Counted from the stretch's first letter, positions 17,928 to 27,012 are shown. The stretch: 64,000 nt of DNA from Mogibacterium sp. (GCA_017431685.1 JAFRKO010000010.1:124001-188000), one strand, 5' to 3'. The notes: generated from the letters alone by a model not told the origin. Numbers and translations: made by a program.

Positions 17928-19562
17928 TCAGTAGTTGTCAGGTAAGTCATTCTCTAAAAGAATGTACTTATGCTGATCTGTTTTAACTGCATATGCGCGG
18001 CTGATCGCATCTTCTACCTTGTCGAATACTTCAAGATGCTTCTCCGGGAAGCCCTTGCTGAGTATCCCCTCTTTTATAGGCTCGGTGTGCTTTCTGCCGA
18101 CCAGGAATATCCTGTCGCAGCAGTCTGCTGCGTAAGTACCGAACTTTCTGTTGTATTCTGCCTCGTCTTCGCCAAGTTCTACCATGCCCGGCGTTATGAG
18201 TATTCTCATGCCGTCCATGATCGCGAGCGTTTCAACAGCTGCTCTTGATCCGATTGGGTTGGAGTTGAACGCGTCGTCAATGATAGTAACATCGCCGTGG
18301 TTCTTCATCTCCATGCGGTGGGGTACGCTCTGTATCCTTCTGACAGGTATGCGGAGCTCCGGGAGCGGAATATCGAACTCATGAGCAACGGCAATCGCAC
18401 CCATCACATTTATGACATTGTGCATGCCTACGAGCTTCATGGAAAACCTCTCCGTCTCTCCGTCCGGAGCGTTCACCGTAAAGTCAGTTCCGTGATTTGT
18501 GATAACTATGTCCGATGCGTAATAACCGCTGCCGATCTTCTGCGAATGATACATGACAGGGTTATTGTACAGCGGCCTGCTGCCCTTTCTTCGCTCCAGC
18601 TCTTCCGCGATATATTCATTGTCGCCGTTCAGGAAGAGTATGCCTCCGTCAGGGACAGCGTCAGCAAGCTCGAACTTCGTCTTCTGGATGTTCTCCATGC
18701 TTTCGAAGGTATCGAGGTGCTGAGGTCCTATCGACGTTATGAGTCCGTGATGCGGATGTACAAGATCGCAGTCTTCCTTGATCTCTCCCACATATCTGGC
18801 TCCCATCTCGCACACGAATATCTCGTGCGTCGGCTTTAGGAACTTCCTTATGGTGATAACTATACCCATCGGAGTGTTGTAGCTCTCCGGTGTAACAAGC
18901 ACTCTGTATCTCTGCCTCAGCAGTGTTTCAAGGTAGAACTTGACGCTCGTTTTTCCATAGCTTCCTGTAACGCCGATGATGGTGAGGTCCGGATTCTCCT
19001 TCAGTATGCGCTTAGCGTCGTTTATGTAATGGTTGTTCACGCCCTTTTCAACAGGACGGTTCACCTTGTTTGCGAACATGATCAGGTATTTCTGCATACC
19101 TACGCAAAGCGCCAGCCAGCTCGATACCGGGAACAGCAGCAGTTTCGCTTTTCCTCCCATTGCGGCCAGCAAAATAAACGGCAGAGCGAGGATAAGGATA
19201 CAGGTTACTATATCCGTTGCCGTCATTCTCTTGACTCTCGGAGTGAACTTTAAAGGCTTCTTAGAGTTCATTTCCTTAAGGAGTCTGTATACAAGTATGA
19301 TAACAACAAATGTAAGCCATATAAGGATATCGGCTGTAATACCGAACCAAGGCTTCTTTATGATGATCTCTCCGCCGAGGCGGATCAGTCCGAGTCCTGT
19401 AATGAAGTCCAGTATCCACTGAAGATGACTGTTCCTGCGCAGCCACTCTCTCTGCTCATTGTTCATGTATGTGTTGAGCTGGAACATGTGCATGTTGTAT
19501 CTGAGAACCAGCCAGAAAGCCGGGATGCCCAGAAGCAGTGAGATCAGATTGCGTATTATCAT
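17928..19562 (-). CDS. Membrane-anchored Mur ligase (MurF-like)
   Basis: Mur-ligase family enzyme of 544 residues. The first 170 residues carry about four hydrophobic segments in place of the normal MurF substrate domain. The ATP site GVTGSYGKTSVK (about residue 200) follows, then Mur signatures CEMGARYVGEIKEDC, HPHHGLITSIGPQHLDTF, GMHNVINVMGAIAVA, and C-terminal IDDAFNSNP and LITPGMVELG. Soluble MurF adds D-Ala-D-Ala to UDP-MurNAc-tripeptide; nearby ddl makes that dipeptide, so a cell-wall role fits. It overlaps the upstream hydrolase by 4 bases (ATGA) with GGAGGTG before its ATG. The precise substrate is uncertain, and a true murF could exist elsewhere. Confidence 0.8.
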   Translation of the reverse strand: MIIRNLISLLLGIPAFWLVLRYNMHMFQLNTYMNNEQREWLRRNSHLQWILDFITGLGLIRLGGEIIIKKPWFGITADILIWLTFVVIILVYRLLKEMNSKKPLKFTPRVKRMTATDIVTCILILALPFILLAAMGGKAKLLLFPVSSWLALCVGMQKYLIMFANKVNRPVEKGVNNHYINDAKRILKENPDLTIIGVTGSYGKTSVKFYLETLLRQRYRVLVTPESYNTPMGIVITIRKFLKPTHEIFVCEMGARYVGEIKEDCDLVHPHHGLITSIGPQHLDTFESMENIQKTKFELADAVPDGGILFLNGDNEYIAEELERRKGSRPLYNNPVMYHSQKIGSGYYASDIVITNHGTDFTVNAPDGETERFSMKLVGMHNVINVMGAIAVAHEFDIPLPELRIPVRRIQSVPHRMEMKNHGDVTIIDDAFNSNPIGSRAAVETLAIMDGMRILITPGMVELGEDEAEYNRKFGTYAADCCDRIFLVGRKHTEPIKEGILSKGFPEKHLEVFDKVEDAISRAYAVKTDQHKYILLENDLPDNY

Positions 19563-20353
19563 GCCGCACCTCCGATCCCCAGGAACGCCCTCAGTATGTT
19601 CCTGAATTCAACAGGCTTGTAAAGGAATGAGTAGTGATCTGTCCCTTCCAGCACAACAAGAGCCGCATTCGGCATCCTGGCTTCCATCTTGTGGGCGTCG
19701 CTGATAGGCGTATCCAGATCGAGGTCTCCCCATACGAGCAGTACTTCCTGCTTCACCGAAGGCATCAGATGCTGAAGGTCCTCGTTGACAGCCAGCACAA
19801 GGCATCTCTTCATTATCGGGCTCGCGTTTCTGTAATCTTCGGAGCCCTGCTTGCTCATCCAGTAATCGATTACCTCAGGGAACATCGCATGCACCGGCTT
19901 GCTCATAAGGAAAGTCCTCTTGATCTTGTAAAGTTTTACCCTGAACTTCTGTGATGCACTGCGTTCTGGCATCACGCCTGCGCTGTCTACGAGCACGATC
20001 TTTTCTATCTCAAACGGAAGGCTGTCTCTTGCAGCAAGTTTGATGATAACTCTGCCGCCATATGAATGGCCTAGAAGCGTTGCTTTCTTTATGCTGAGTT
20101 TCTCCATGAAACTGCAGAAGAAGTCCGCATATGCATCGACGTCCCATGGCTCTTCAGGCTCATCACTTGCGCCGAATCCCGGAAGGTCGAACTGCACAAC
20201 ACGGTACCTGTCATTTACTGCAGCAGCGACTGAATCGTATATTTCCAATCCTGTACCCCATCCCTGGAGCACCACAAGAACAGGAGTCTCATTGCCCCTG
20301 TCCGGACCGCTTATTTTATAATTTATGTTTAATCCGCTGATATTTATATTCAT
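19559..20353 (-). CDS. Alpha/beta hydrolase
   Basis: Serine hydrolase of 264 residues, cytosolic by lack of signal. Features are the HG-like oxyanion strand VVLQGWGTG, DLPGFGASDEP, the nucleophile elbow LLGHSYGGR (Ser about 96), the acid in WGDLDLDTP, and a late His in GTDHYSF. The substrate is not predictable. Its 4-base overlap with the membrane Mur ligase gene and position before ddl suggest a function tied to the cell envelope. The ATG at 20353 has only a weak ribosome site, and the gene follows xpt by 16 bases, so coupling to xpt is possible. Confidence 0.8.
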   Translation of the reverse strand: MNINISGLNINYKISGPDRGNETPVLVVLQGWGTGLEIYDSVAAAVNDRYRVVQFDLPGFGASDEPEEPWDVDAYADFFCSFMEKLSIKKATLLGHSYGGRVIIKLAARDSLPFEIEKIVLVDSAGVMPERSASQKFRVKLYKIKRTFLMSKPVHAMFPEVIDYWMSKQGSEDYRNASPIMKRCLVLAVNEDLQHLMPSVKQEVLLVWGDLDLDTPISDAHKMEARMPNAALVVLEGTDHYSFLYKPVEFRNILRAFLGIGGAA

Positions 20354-20369
20354 TCGTTATGTGCTTTTA

Positions 20370-20945
20370 TTACTGTTCGCGGAATGTTATTCCGTCGTCT
20401 GTCATCTCGTCGATGATGGCAAGGGACTCGATCCTGTAGCCCTGGGCTCTGAGCTTGTCTCCGCCTTCCTGGAAGCCCTTCTCGATTGCTGCAACACAGC
20501 CTGCAAGAGTGGCTCCTGACTGTCTGACTATATCTATTAAGCCTGTGAGAGCACTTCCGTGAGCCAGGAAGTCATCGACTACGAGAATGCGGTCATCAGG
20601 GGAAAGATATTCCTTTGTAACTACGACATTGTTGGTAACTCCATGCGTAAACGACTTGACAGGAGTCGAATAAACATCGCCCGATACGTTCGAAGACTTG
20701 TTCTTCTTGGCATAAACTACTTTGACCTTCATTGCGAATCCTGCAGATATGGCAATAGGAATACCCGATGATTCAATAGTGAGGATCTTAGTTATTCCCT
20801 CGCCCTCGTACAGATGTGCGATCTCGTCTCCGATCTCTTTCATGAATTTTGTATCCACCTGCTGATTGAGGAAGCTTCCTACCTTGAGCACTCCGCCCGG
20901 CAGCACCTTACCCTCTTTCAGTATCATTTCTTCCATTTTTTTCAT
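20370..20945 (-). CDS. xpt: Xanthine phosphoribosyltransferase
   Basis: Purine salvage enzyme converting xanthine and PRPP to XMP. It is 191 residues from ATG 20945, matching the family; a longer upstream reading runs through the promoter and is rejected. The PRPP loop is visible as RILVVDDFLAHGSALTGL (about residue 125). MEEMILKEGKVLPGGVLKV and FLNQQVD are the typical N-terminus. It sits at the edge of the purine island, where it would compete for xanthine with the degradative dehydrogenases. The 5' leader shows no purine-riboswitch core, unlike xpt in Bacillus. Confidence 0.92.
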   Translation of the reverse strand: MKKMEEMILKEGKVLPGGVLKVGSFLNQQVDTKFMKEIGDEIAHLYEGEGITKILTIESSGIPIAISAGFAMKVKVVYAKKNKSSNVSGDVYSTPVKSFTHGVTNNVVVTKEYLSPDDRILVVDDFLAHGSALTGLIDIVRQSGATLAGCVAAIEKGFQEGGDKLRAQGYRIESLAIIDEMTDDGITFREQ

Positions 20946-20997
20946 CGGTTTTCCCTCTCTTTTTAAGTATGTTTTGTAAAGTTGCCCATACATAGTG

Positions 20998-21026
20998 AGA
21001 ATATCATAAATAGAGCGCTTAAACAA
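20998..21026 (-). promoter_or_regulatory. Probable promoter of xpt
   Basis: Minus strand -35 TTGTTT (21021-21026), 17-base spacer, -10 TATTCT (20998-21003). The -35 overlaps the U-run of the upstream ygeY terminator. Confidence 0.45.
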
Positions 21027-21033
21027 CAAAAGC

Positions 21034-21057
21034 CCCGCACCCTCACGAGGATGCGGG
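21034..21057 (-). terminator. Rho-independent terminator of ygeY
   Basis: A 10-bp stem (CCCGCATCCT / AGGGTGCGGG with one G-U pair) closes a CGTG loop and is followed on the minus strand by GCTTTTGTTGTTT. Confidence 0.88.
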
Positions 21058-21082
21058 ACCGTATTTCATATTTCAGAAAATT

Positions 21083-22483
21083 TTATTTGATATCGTTGTT
21101 TGTTTTGCCCTGACGGAACTGGCTTACATCACCTGTCTTCTCCTGATCAGGATACAGAGGAATTGCTGCAGCATAGAGAGCAGCGCATGTCACGAGGTCC
21201 TGCTTCCATGTGATCTCGTTAGGCGCATGTGCCTGGCTCTCAGCTCCAGGTCCGAATCCTACGCAAGGGATTCCGTAACGGCCCTGGATGGATACGCCGT
21301 TTGTAGAGAATGTCCACTTGTCGCAGAGCGGACGTCCGTCCCTGAGGTGCATAGCGCTTGGTGAGCCGATCCTCTTGTCTCCGAAGAGAGCCTTGTGAGC
21401 CTCTACGAGAGCCTTTACGTGAGCCGAGCTCTCCTTGTTGATCCATGTCGGGAAGTAGCACTCTGTCTCATATACTTCGCCTGTCCATGACGGACGGTCA
21501 TACATGTACATCGAAACCTTTACATCATCGCCGTATTTCTGCACGCTTGGGAGCTGTCTGATCTCTTCGAGGCAGCTGTCCCATGTCTCGCCTGCTGTCA
21601 TACGTCTGTCGATCGAGATAGCGCAGGAGTCTGCTACAGCGCAGCGGCTCGGTGATGTGTAGAAGATCTGGGATACAGTGCATGTGCCGCGTCCGAGGAA
21701 TCTTGCATCCTCATAGTGATCCGGATTGAACTTAGGATCGAGCATCTTTGCCAGTCCGCGGATCGAAGTGCTCTCCGTGCAGTCGTTGTTGTTGAGAGCT
21801 CTTACGTCGCTGATTATGTCAGCCATCTTGTAGACAGCGTTGTCGCCTCTCTCAGGAGCACTGCCGTGGCAGGAAATGCCCTTGACGTCTACTCTGATCT
21901 CCATACGGCCTCTGTGTCCTCTGTAGATGCCTCCGTCTGTAGGCTCTGTCGAGATTACGAAGTCGATCTTTGAAGCTGCGTCTTCAGGACCATTGAAGTA
22001 CTTGTTTACGATATACTGCCAGCACATTCCGTCGCAGTCCTCTTCCATTACGGAACCTACTACCATGATCTTGTAGCCTTCAGGAATGAGTCCGAGATCC
22101 TTCATGATCTTTGTACCGTATACAGCCGAAGCCATTCCGCCTTCCTGGTCTGATCCGCCGCGTCCGTAGATGATGTCATCTGTCTCATATCCCTCATAAG
22201 GGTCATTTGTCCAGTTGTTGATGTTTCCGATACCTACTGTATCGATGTGGGAATCGATGGCGATGATCTTGTCTCCGTCTCCCATCCATCCGATAACATT
22301 GCCGAGACCGTCAACTTCGACTTTGTCATAGCCCAGCTTCTCCATCTCAGCCTTGATGCATGCTACTACTTCTTTTTCTTCAGCACTTTCGCTCGGATGC
22401 GAGATCATGTCTCTCAGGAACCTGCTGATCTCCGGTCCGTAGTTTTCTGCGGCTTTTTTTATAGCTTCATAATCCGGAATCAT
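21083..22483 (-). CDS. ygeY: YgeY-type M20 hydrolase of purine/selenium metabolism
   Basis: Cytosolic zinc hydrolase of the ArgE/DapE/M20 group, 466 residues. It shows DSHIDTVG (metal His-Asp), [11 protein letters not shown], the Glu pair in SVMEEDCDG, and the dimerisation region [20 protein letters not shown]. The YgeY subfamily is linked to the selenium-dependent Mo hydroxylase gene set and to anaerobic purine/urate breakdown. Its exact substrate (probably a ring-opened ureido or acyl intermediate) is not established. GGAGGT precedes ATG 22483. It is divergent from the YheO-type regulator and ends in a strong terminator, so it is a single-gene unit. Confidence 0.9.
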   Translation of the reverse strand: MIPDYEAIKKAAENYGPEISRFLRDMISHPSESAEEKEVVACIKAEMEKLGYDKVEVDGLGNVIGWMGDGDKIIAIDSHIDTVGIGNINNWTNDPYEGYETDDIIYGRGGSDQEGGMASAVYGTKIMKDLGLIPEGYKIMVVGSVMEEDCDGMCWQYIVNKYFNGPEDAASKIDFVISTEPTDGGIYRGHRGRMEIRVDVKGISCHGSAPERGDNAVYKMADIISDVRALNNNDCTESTSIRGLAKMLDPKFNPDHYEDARFLGRGTCTVSQIFYTSPSRCAVADSCAISIDRRMTAGETWDSCLEEIRQLPSVQKYGDDVKVSMYMYDRPSWTGEVYETECYFPTWINKESSAHVKALVEAHKALFGDKRIGSPSAMHLRDGRPLCDKWTFSTNGVSIQGRYGIPCVGFGPGAESQAHAPNEITWKQDLVTCAALYAAAIPLYPDQEKTGDVSQFRQGKTNNDIK

Positions 22484-22520
22484 TGTTATCTACCTCCGTG
22501 TCCTTAATGAATTATTTTTA

Positions 22521-22549
22521 TTGTGTAAAAATTTTTTTGTTGCTAAAAT
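22521..22549 (+). promoter_or_regulatory. Promoter of the YheO-type regulator
   Basis: Plus strand -35 TTGTGT (22521-22526), 17-base spacer, -10 TAAAAT (22544-22549). It lies in the 111-bp divergent gap shared with ygeY. Confidence 0.55.
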
Positions 22550-22594
22550 AATTATCAGTATTAATCAAAGCGTCATACGAAAGAGGGAGCACAT

Positions 22595-23242
22595 ATGAAG
22601 CCTGATAAACGATTTGAGTTTGCCGCTCATGTAGCCAAGGGTCTTGCGGGCCAGTTCGGCCGCAACTGCGAAGTTGTTATACATGACCTCAGAGGCGATA
22701 ACCATGAGCATACCATCGTAGCGATCGAGAACGGTCATGTTACCGGCCGCTCCATAGGTGACGGTCCTTCGCACATAGTGCTGGAATCTCTGAGGGAAAA
22801 CCCTGAGATGATCGAGGACCGCATCTCATACCTCACGAAAACATCTGACGGAAGAGTCCTTAAGTCCACTACCCTTTTCATCCGTGATGATGATGAAAAG
22901 GTGATCGGACTCATGGGCATTAATTACGACATAAGCATGTTCGTAGCGGTGGATGATGCCATCCGCGCCTTTACCGGCCAGGATCAGCCTGCCCAGGAGC
23001 CTGAATCGATATCCGGAAACGTTTCCGACCTGCTCGATGAGCTGCTCGACCACAGCGTGAAGCTTGTTGGTAAGCCTACAGCTCTCATGAGCAAGGACGA
23101 GAAGATACGCGCCATAAGGTTCCTCGATGAACGCGGAGCCTTCCTGATAACAAAGTCAGGACCAAAGGTCTGCCAGTACTTCGGCATCTCGACCTACACC
23201 CTGTACAGCTATCTCGACGAGATCAGATCATCAGTCGAGTGA
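22595..23242 (+). CDS. YheO/DauR-type transcriptional regulator (PAS_6 + HTH)
   Basis: Regulator of 215 residues. The N-terminal YheO-like PAS domain (about 8-120) has NCEVVIHDL, NGHVTGRSIGDG and GLMGINYDIS. A linker is followed by the C-terminal HTH_22 domain (KIRAIRFLDERGAFLITKSG, then ISTYTLYSYLDEIR). GAGGGAG precedes the ATG. It is divergent from ygeY and convergent with yqeA, so it sits at the junction of the two arms of the island. It is a good candidate for a purine-responsive regulator. Family members that are known sense small metabolites such as D-amino acids, so the ligand here is open. Confidence 0.85.
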   Translation: MKPDKRFEFAAHVAKGLAGQFGRNCEVVIHDLRGDNHEHTIVAIENGHVTGRSIGDGPSHIVLESLRENPEMIEDRISYLTKTSDGRVLKSTTLFIRDDDEKVIGLMGINYDISMFVAVDDAIRAFTGQDQPAQEPESISGNVSDLLDELLDHSVKLVGKPTALMSKDEKIRAIRFLDERGAFLITKSGPKVCQYFGISTYTLYSYLDEIRSSVE

Positions 23243-23256
23243 AACTGATCAAAGCT

Positions 23257-23283
23257 GCGCGCCTCAGTGAGGCGCGCTTTTTA
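23257..23283 (+). terminator. Terminator between convergent regulator and yqeA
   Basis: A perfect 9-bp stem (GCGCGCCTC / GAGGCGCGC) with loop AGT and a TTTTT run on the plus strand. The yqeA stop follows at once, so the hairpin may end both transcripts. Confidence 0.9.
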
Positions 23284-24228
23284 TTATGCGTGGATGCGGG
23301 TTCCGGTCTCTCCCCTGATGCCTTCTCTTGCTTTCTCAAGCAGAGTGATAAGAGCTACTCTTCCAGGTTTTGACTCTGCGAACTTTACAGCTGCCTCTAC
23401 CTTCGGAAGCATCGAGCCCGGTGCAAACTGACCTTCTGCAATGTACTTCTTTGCTTCTTCGACAGTGATGTCACCCAGTTTCTTTTCACCCGGCTTTTTG
23501 TAGTTTATCATCGCATTCTCAACAGCAGTGAGAATGATCAGGAAATCAGCGTCCAGCTCTTCTGCAAGAAGCTCGGATGCGCGGTCCTTGTCGATAACAG
23601 CTGGTGAGCCCTTGAGGTGATTATTCTCTGCCTTTGTCACAGGGATACCGCCGCCGCCTGCAGCTATAACGATATGGCCTGCATCAGCAAGTGTTCTGAT
23701 CGTATCGATCTCGATAATTGCTTTCGGTTCAGGACTTGCAACAACTCGTCTGTATCCTCTGCCGGCATCCTCGATGAAGACGTGGTTTCTCAGCTTCTTC
23801 TTGGCTTCAGCTTCCTCCTTGGTCAGGAAAGGGCCGATAGGCTTTGTAGGATTCTGGAATGCAGGGTCGTCAGGATCTACCAGCACCTGAGTAAGCACGC
23901 TTGTAACATCTTTTTTGATACCCCTGTCAAGGAGTTCCTCTCTGAGTTTGTTCTGGATATCGTATCCGATATAGCCCTGGCTCATGGCAGTACATACGGA
24001 CAGAGGGAAATGCGGATGCTTTTCAGGATTCTCCCTTGAGAGAAGTGTCATGGCATCCTGTATAACTCCGACCTGCGGACCGTTTCCATGAGAAACGACC
24101 ACTTCATATCCTTCTTCTATGAGATCAGCAATCGGCTTGACTGCATCCGTCACGGATCTCATCTGCTCTACAAGATTGCTGCCCAAAGCGTTTCCGCCGA
24201 GCGCGACTACTATTTTCTTCGTACCCAT
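23284..24228 (-). CDS. yqeA: Carbamate kinase
   Basis: Transfers phosphate from carbamoyl phosphate to ADP, giving ATP, CO2 and ammonia. It is 314 residues from ATG 24228, set by AAGGAAGGA; longer readings upstream overlap ygeW. Motifs are KIVVALGGNALG, VVVSHGNGPQVG, VASPEPKAIIE, IAAGGGGIPV, VIDKDRASELLA and GSMLPKVEAAVKF. In the purine island this is the substrate-level phosphorylation step at the end of the pathway, fed by the adjacent carbamoyltransferase-like protein. It is the last gene of the minus-strand arm and follows ygeW by 16 bases. The symbol follows E. coli island naming; it is a member of the arcC family. Confidence 0.94.
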   Translation of the reverse strand: MGTKKIVVALGGNALGSNLVEQMRSVTDAVKPIADLIEEGYEVVVSHGNGPQVGVIQDAMTLLSRENPEKHPHFPLSVCTAMSQGYIGYDIQNKLREELLDRGIKKDVTSVLTQVLVDPDDPAFQNPTKPIGPFLTKEEAEAKKKLRNHVFIEDAGRGYRRVVASPEPKAIIEIDTIRTLADAGHIVIAAGGGGIPVTKAENNHLKGSPAVIDKDRASELLAEELDADFLIILTAVENAMINYKKPGEKKLGDITVEEAKKYIAEGQFAPGSMLPKVEAAVKFAESKPGRVALITLLEKAREGIRGETGTRIHA

Positions 24229-24244
24229 TTGAATCCTTCCTTCT

Positions 24245-25444
24245 TTAATAGAATGATCTTCTTGGATTTGCTTCCTCATCGAGCTTTTTGAGTGCAGCAA
24301 CAGGATCTTTGACCTTAGCAAGGAAGATCATAGCTGCGATGATGTAAGGCTTGTTGGATGCCTCTTTGTAGAGCGAGTCACGTGCGTGGTCAAACACTTT
24401 TGCAGTAACTTCGCCGTGCTCACAGGATATGCCCTGAATGTCCGCAGGAAGCGGATGCATGTACAAAGTATCGAGGCCGTTCTTTGTCAGCTTCATCATC
24501 TCGTCATCGACGAGCCAGTCCTGATGTGTTGCATTCTGTGCGAGCAGTTCCTTTTCGAGCTTATCGATGCCATCGAAATCGCCTTTGCCATAGAGGTCTG
24601 TACGTACTTCCATTGCTGCGAAAGGTGCCCAGCTCTTAGGATACACAACATCTGCGTCCTTGAAAGCTTCCTTCATGTCGTTTGTTACAGTGAACTTTCC
24701 GCCGTTTTCAGCTGCGTTCTTCTTTGCCACCTCGACTACATCGCCCATTACTTCATATCCTTCCGGATGAGCAAGAACGACATCCATTCCGAAGCGGGTC
24801 AGCAGTCCGATGATTCCCTGAGGAACCGAAAGAGGTTTGCCGTATGATGGGGAGTATGCCCAGCTCATTGCGATTTTCTTTCCCTTCAGGTTCTCTACGC
24901 CGCCAAACTCGTGGATGATGTGCAGAGCATCGGCCATTGACTGTGTCGGATGGTCGATATCGCACTGCAGGTTGACAAGTGTCGGCTTCTGCTCGAGTTC
25001 TCCATCCTCATGTGCCTGTGTGACCGAGTCCATGAACTCATGCATGTAAGCATTACCCTTGCCGATGTACATGTCATCACGAATACCGATGACATCTGCC
25101 ATGAACGAGATCATGGTAGCTGTTTCACGCACGGTCTCTCCGTGAGCGATCTGCGACTTCTTCTCGTCGAGGTCTGCCACCTCAAGGCCGAGCAGATTGC
25201 AGGCGCTGGCAAATGAAAAGCGTGTCCTTGTTGAATTGTCGCGGAAGATCGAGATTCCAAGTCCCGAGTCGAAGATCTTTGTGGATTTGTTACGCTCCCT
25301 CAGATCTCTCAGCGCGTCTGCTACAGCGAATACCGCCTCGATCTCATCGTCTGTCTTCTCCCATGTCAGAAAGAAATCGTTCTCATACATGTCTGCGATA
25401 TTAAGCTTCGCGAGCTTTTCTGCCAGTTCTTTTGTCTTTGACAT
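24245..25444 (-). CDS. ygeW: Knotted carbamoyltransferase YgeW
   Basis: Aspartate/ornithine carbamoyltransferase-fold protein of 399 residues. It keeps the carbamoyl-phosphate motif SIFRDNSTRTRFSF (about residue 65) and the HPTQSMAD loop. The C-terminal HPLPADIQGISCEHGEV departs from the OTC and ATC amino-acid-binding signatures, as in the YgeW subgroup. The natural substrate of that subgroup is not established. In purine degradation it is thought to produce carbamoyl phosphate by phosphorolysis of a ureido intermediate for YqeA, which is directly downstream. It has its own promoter with two palindromes (25512-25571), so ygeW-yqeA can be expressed apart from the long upstream operon. Confidence 0.92.
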   Translation of the reverse strand: MSKTKELAEKLAKLNIADMYENDFFLTWEKTDDEIEAVFAVADALRDLRERNKSTKIFDSGLGISIFRDNSTRTRFSFASACNLLGLEVADLDEKKSQIAHGETVRETATMISFMADVIGIRDDMYIGKGNAYMHEFMDSVTQAHEDGELEQKPTLVNLQCDIDHPTQSMADALHIIHEFGGVENLKGKKIAMSWAYSPSYGKPLSVPQGIIGLLTRFGMDVVLAHPEGYEVMGDVVEVAKKNAAENGGKFTVTNDMKEAFKDADVVYPKSWAPFAAMEVRTDLYGKGDFDGIDKLEKELLAQNATHQDWLVDDEMMKLTKNGLDTLYMHPLPADIQGISCEHGEVTAKVFDHARDSLYKEASNKPYIIAAMIFLAKVKDPVAALKKLDEEANPRRSFY

Positions 25445-25511
25445 AGTTTCTCTCCTTGTGTTTCTCAGTTATATCTTCCTTAAAAATATTTTGCTTCCCT
25501 TAATTAATTTT

Positions 25512-25539
25512 ATTATATACCTGTCGCCAGGTAATTCAA
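25512..25539 (-). promoter_or_regulatory. Promoter of ygeW-yqeA with a palindrome filling the spacer
   Basis: Minus strand -35 TTGAAT (25534-25539), -10 TATAAT (25512-25517), 16-base spacer. The spacer itself is the inverted repeat TACCTG-GCGA-CAGGTA (25518-25533), an unusual operator-like layout. Confidence 0.7.
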
Positions 25540-25556
25540 CAGATTTTGATATAAAA

Positions 25557-25571
25557 CTAAAATAGTTTTAG
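25557..25571. promoter_or_regulatory. Palindrome CTAAAA-N3-TTTTAG upstream of ygeW (site B)
   Basis: Perfect 6-3-6 palindrome whose centre is about 60 bases before the inferred ygeW start point, the distance typical of an activator site. A near-identical site lies at the same distance from the merR-xdhA promoter. Confidence 0.55.
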
Positions 25572-25593
25572 CTTTTTCTCTTATACAACTTTT

Positions 25594-26988
25594 TTATTTT
25601 GCGAGTATGCTGTTCCCGCGCTTCAGATACCTTCCGTCGCCGCGCTTTCCGAGGAATTCCCCATCGCTTACGATCTCTTCACCTCTCAGGAGCACCTTTT
25701 CTATGCACCCCTCGAGTTCCATTCCGTCGTAGCATGAGTAGTCAGAAGCACCGCGGATGTAATCTTCATTGATCAGGGTCTTTCTGTCCGGATCGATGAT
25801 GACTATGTCAGCGTCAGTACCCGGTTCTAAGCTTCCCTTCTGAGGGTACATTCCGAACATTCGGCAAGGATTCGAAGAGCTGTACTTAACCACCTGAGGC
25901 AGGCTTATGCGCCCCTTCATGAAACCCTCCGAAAAGAGAAGAATCAGTCTCTCCTGTACACCCGGAGCTCCGTTCGGACACTTGGTAAAATCATCCTTTC
26001 CGTATTGTTTTTCGGCTTTACCGACCTTGTAATGGAATGGACAGTGGTCGGTAGCGACGGTATCAATGGTGCCGTCCGCCAGAGCCTGCCACAGCTCCTC
26101 TCTGTCCTGATCCTTGCGGAGAGGCGGTGACATGATTGCCTTGAGTCCTTCCTCAGGATCCTCATATTCTTTATCCGTAAGTATAAGATACTGTATGCAT
26201 GTCTCAACGCCGAGGTTAGGTCTGTGCTCAGATCTGGCTTTCAGCACTTCGTGCAGTCCTTCGGCACTGGAGAGATGCACGATATATAAAGGAGCATCCC
26301 CTGCCATCGCGGCAAGATGTATCATCCTGTTGACGGCCTCTGCCTCGCACCTGTCAGGTCTGCTGATCGGATGGTATTTCGCCTCGGTCTTGCCTTCTTC
26401 AACGAATTCCTTCCTTAGCTGCGTGATGACCCCGTGGTTCTCACAGTGAACGGTTATTACGATCCCGGCCTCCTTAGCAGCCCTCAGCACCTGGAAGATC
26501 TCATCATCGTGCAGCCTGTAGTCGTATGTCATATAGACCTTGAAGCTGCTTATGCCTTCTTCTTCCTTGATCTCCTTCATCTCATCAAGAGTTGCGCCGT
26601 GCAGGTGCTGAAACACTCCATGGAATCCGTAGTCTACGACTGCATTGCCGTCCGCCAGGCGATGGTATTCATTCACCTGATGCCAGAGGCTGCAGTCTTT
26701 GGGGCCGAAGGCCATGTGGTCCACTATGGTCGTTGTGCCTCCGCATGCCGCAGCGACTGTGCCATCATAAAAATCGTCTATAGCCCTTGCAAATCCAACA
26801 TCAAGATCCATATGCGTGTGCACGTCAACTGCACCCGGGATCACATATTTGCCGGCAGCATCGATCACTTCGGCGCCTGCGGCTTCTATGCCTTCTCTGA
26901 TTTCGATAATCTTTTCTCCGTCAATCAGGATATCGCCCTTGAAAACATCAGTATCAGTAGCGATAATTCCGTTTTTTATGAGTTTCAT
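25594..26988 (-). CDS. hyuA: Dihydropyrimidinase/D-hydantoinase-type cyclic amidohydrolase
   Basis: Cytosolic dinuclear-zinc amidohydrolase of 464 residues that opens cyclic imides and hydantoins. Metal motifs are VDVHTHMD (two His), the carboxylated lysine in SFKVYMTYD (about residue 150), ITVHCENHG, IVHLSSAEG, and ATDHCPF. CAGGAGGA precedes ATG 26988. It follows the selenium-type xanthine dehydrogenase by 24 bases and is the last gene of the long operon before the ygeW promoter. In this context it most likely opens a purine-derived five- or six-membered ring (hydantoin or pyrimidine type) rather than a nutrient pyrimidine. Confidence 0.92.
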   Translation of the reverse strand: MKLIKNGIIATDTDVFKGDILIDGEKIIEIREGIEAAGAEVIDAAGKYVIPGAVDVHTHMDLDVGFARAIDDFYDGTVAAACGGTTTIVDHMAFGPKDCSLWHQVNEYHRLADGNAVVDYGFHGVFQHLHGATLDEMKEIKEEEGISSFKVYMTYDYRLHDDEIFQVLRAAKEAGIVITVHCENHGVITQLRKEFVEEGKTEAKYHPISRPDRCEAEAVNRMIHLAAMAGDAPLYIVHLSSAEGLHEVLKARSEHRPNLGVETCIQYLILTDKEYEDPEEGLKAIMSPPLRKDQDREELWQALADGTIDTVATDHCPFHYKVGKAEKQYGKDDFTKCPNGAPGVQERLILLFSEGFMKGRISLPQVVKYSSSNPCRMFGMYPQKGSLEPGTDADIVIIDPDRKTLINEDYIRGASDYSCYDGMELEGCIEKVLLRGEEIVSDGEFLGKRGDGRYLKRGNSILAK

Positions 26989-27012
26989 TCTGTTCCTCCT
27001 GTCAATGAAGGA

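Noticed and set aside
17532-17950. Two small minus-strand reading frames after the Mur ligase gene
   Set aside because: No ribosome binding site, no recognisable domain, and one is largely the translation of the tandem repeat. Treated as gene-free.
20946-21030. Purine riboswitch in the xpt leader
   Set aside because: The gene type invites it, but the short leader has no conserved three-way-junction core or paired loops; the sequence is mostly promoter and spacer.
22543-22557. Fifth CTAAAA-type palindrome in the ygeY/regulator gap
   Set aside because: Only the left half matches, and it is the -10 box of the regulator promoter.
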